Assembly (NCBI GenBank): GCA_026315105.1
Contig: CM048745.1
Location: 281,309,247 to 281,373,246 of the forward strand
Reading direction: 5' to 3'
DNA from: Locusta migratoria
Taxonomy: Eukaryota; Arthropoda; Insecta; Orthoptera; Acrididae
Length of the DNA: 64,000 nt
Positions 62,757-64,000 of this stretch are shown here, one piece after another (within the stretch, counting starts at the first letter, position 1; each line of letters starts with the position of its first letter). Under the pieces are notes generated by a model. That model worked only from the letters and a program-made list of their open reading frames with translations, ran no database searches and was not told the DNA's origin. The translations under genes and the position numbers were made by a program.

Positions 62757-63478
62757 TATTTTAACATCTCAGTGGAGATATGTTGTATGTAATATTATTC
62801 AACATAATGAATACAATGCTTACACTAGAAGTCAATGTTTTCAAACTGTCAAACCGATTTTGATGACATTTCAATCCTGCATAATTTACACATTGTGTAA
62901 GATATAGCTTCTTCAGTCAGCAGTTTAGTCATGATGTAATAAATGATGTTCCTTTCGAATTATTAAAGTGTTTGTGTTCATGTCAAAAAAGGAGGACAGT
63001 ATTTACCATCATTCTATGCACAGTTGATATTTAAACCAGAAAATTGTGAACTTTTCTTTTATATTGATGGTTCTGGTCTTAACTTAAGGAGATGGTTGCA
63101 AAATTATTTTACTTTCAGTGATCTTTGACATCAATGTAAGCGAAGCTGTGGGTAAAAGCTAGAATGGTATATATTCATATAATACTTGTAATTTTCTGTA
63201 ATTGTTAATAAACATAACTTCCAGATGGTGAAATGTTCTCAAAATCTGATTTCTCTCCATGCTTATCAGATCTAAGTTGATGTTCCAGTTATAATGACGT
63301 GCCATTATTGGACTACTAAGCCTTGTTTAAGAAAGGGGAGGCAAGGGGAAAGCTTTTAGTGAGCAGAGAACATTCTGAAGGAATGGATGGCATTATTAGT
63401 CAGGGTTTTAAAAAATTCAAACGTTGAATAATGTGTTTTTAAACATATTTGCCTCTCTTTGCAAGCTAACACTAAAGG

Positions 63479-63481
<3 letters not shown>

Positions 63482-63529
<48 letters not shown>
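63482..63529 (+). repeat. Poly(A) run
   Basis: An uninterrupted run of 48 A, possibly a retroposon tail; the element upstream was not recognised. Confidence 0.9.
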
Positions 63530-63531
<2 letters not shown>

Positions 63532-64000
63532 ACATTTTTTGTGGCAGGATACGTCAAATGGTCCACATAAATATGCTAACATCAGTTTGCAAGGGCTAGA
63601 CCTCCTTTCTCTAAATCCAAATGCCAGTCAATGTGCTTTTCCAAAAAGAAAAGATTCACTTAATCAATTGTACAAAAGGACACAAATTCCTTTTCCATTT
63701 TCTTCATATGTGGTCCTAACCTCAGTGTACTAACCTCTAATGGTACATATGCAATAATGAAGCATAATCAGTGACATTTATCCCAGCTATTTCGTCAGTT
63801 TTTGACCCAACACTTCCTAAACCAGTCCCGTCACATGCTTAAAACATTTCGTTGAAGGCAAGGCCGCCTGCAGAAGCAGACAAGTCATATACTAATTCTA
63901 ATGCATTGACTGCACAGGTTTTATTGTTGGTATAGCAACCAACTTGCTGTTGACCACTATGAATTGCCACCACCATACAGTGCCAAAACCAAAGTTGCTC

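Larger units (their letters stand above)
61822..64000. other. Start of the next intron
   Basis: No FERM exon seen before the window ends. Contains the fold-back element at 62266-62756 and a poly(A) run. Some weak LINE/SINE-like A-rich boundaries but no family recognised. Confidence 0.6.

Overview
This is a eukaryotic, transposon-laden intronic landscape built around one conserved gene. The only cellular protein-coding gene I can support is the 5' half of a class VII unconventional myosin (myosin VIIa; Drosophila crinkled/ck type) on the + strand. Twenty-one coding exons between 6236 and 61821 splice with GT-AG junctions in consistent phase into 1,231 codons with no internal stop. They cover almost the whole motor domain, five IQ motifs, the charged helical neck extension, the acidic linker and the first MyTH4 domain. 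The exon carrying the start codon (only about six residues are missing by comparison with the family) lies upstream of the window or was not recognised. The first FERM domain and the rest of the tail lie downstream.

Organism: an arthropod, almost certainly an insect with a large, repeat-inflated genome. The protein is closest by eye to insect myosin VIIa. Introns range from under 100 bp to 22.7 kb. The tRNA-headed SINEs and the 3' ends of LINEs, with their trinucleotide tails, are of the kind I associate with orthopterans (grasshoppers/locusts). The insect call rests on the protein; the orthopteran call is inference from repeats.

Layout. 1-6235: repeats upstream of the first visible exon (a LINE running off the left edge, a duplicated repeat with a nested LINE, a mariner remnant, a SINE). 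6236-6349: first visible exon. 6350-29094: a 22.7-kb intron holding an intact-ended hAT element (7429-8548), a second non-autonomous hAT (13215-14030), a zinc-finger/hAT transposase relic with an inverted repeat of its own 3' end (16111-18551), several SINEs, a Jockey-like LINE with a nearly complete reverse transcriptase (19385-21995), and a 4-kb element with about 1.3-kb inverted arms around a degenerate ORF (24331-28366). 29095-33390: exons 2-5. 33391-39788: an intron with a fold-back element split by a LINE, Ty3/gypsy debris and a mariner relic. 39789-53979: exons 6-17, with a Tc1-like element with TA duplications (41144-42798), two related mariner relics and a 595-bp near-perfect palindrome. 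53980-61821: exons 18-21, with three same-strand Penelope-like fragments in two introns. 61822-64000: start of the next intron, with another fold-back element and a poly(A) run.

All recognisable mobile elements are in introns or upstream of the first visible exon; no exon is broken. I see no CRISPR, no rRNA or functional tRNA gene, and no bacterial-type operon. The least ordinary item is the 24331-28366 long-inverted-repeat element, whose degenerate ORF looks like a DDE-type transposase of a kind I cannot name.
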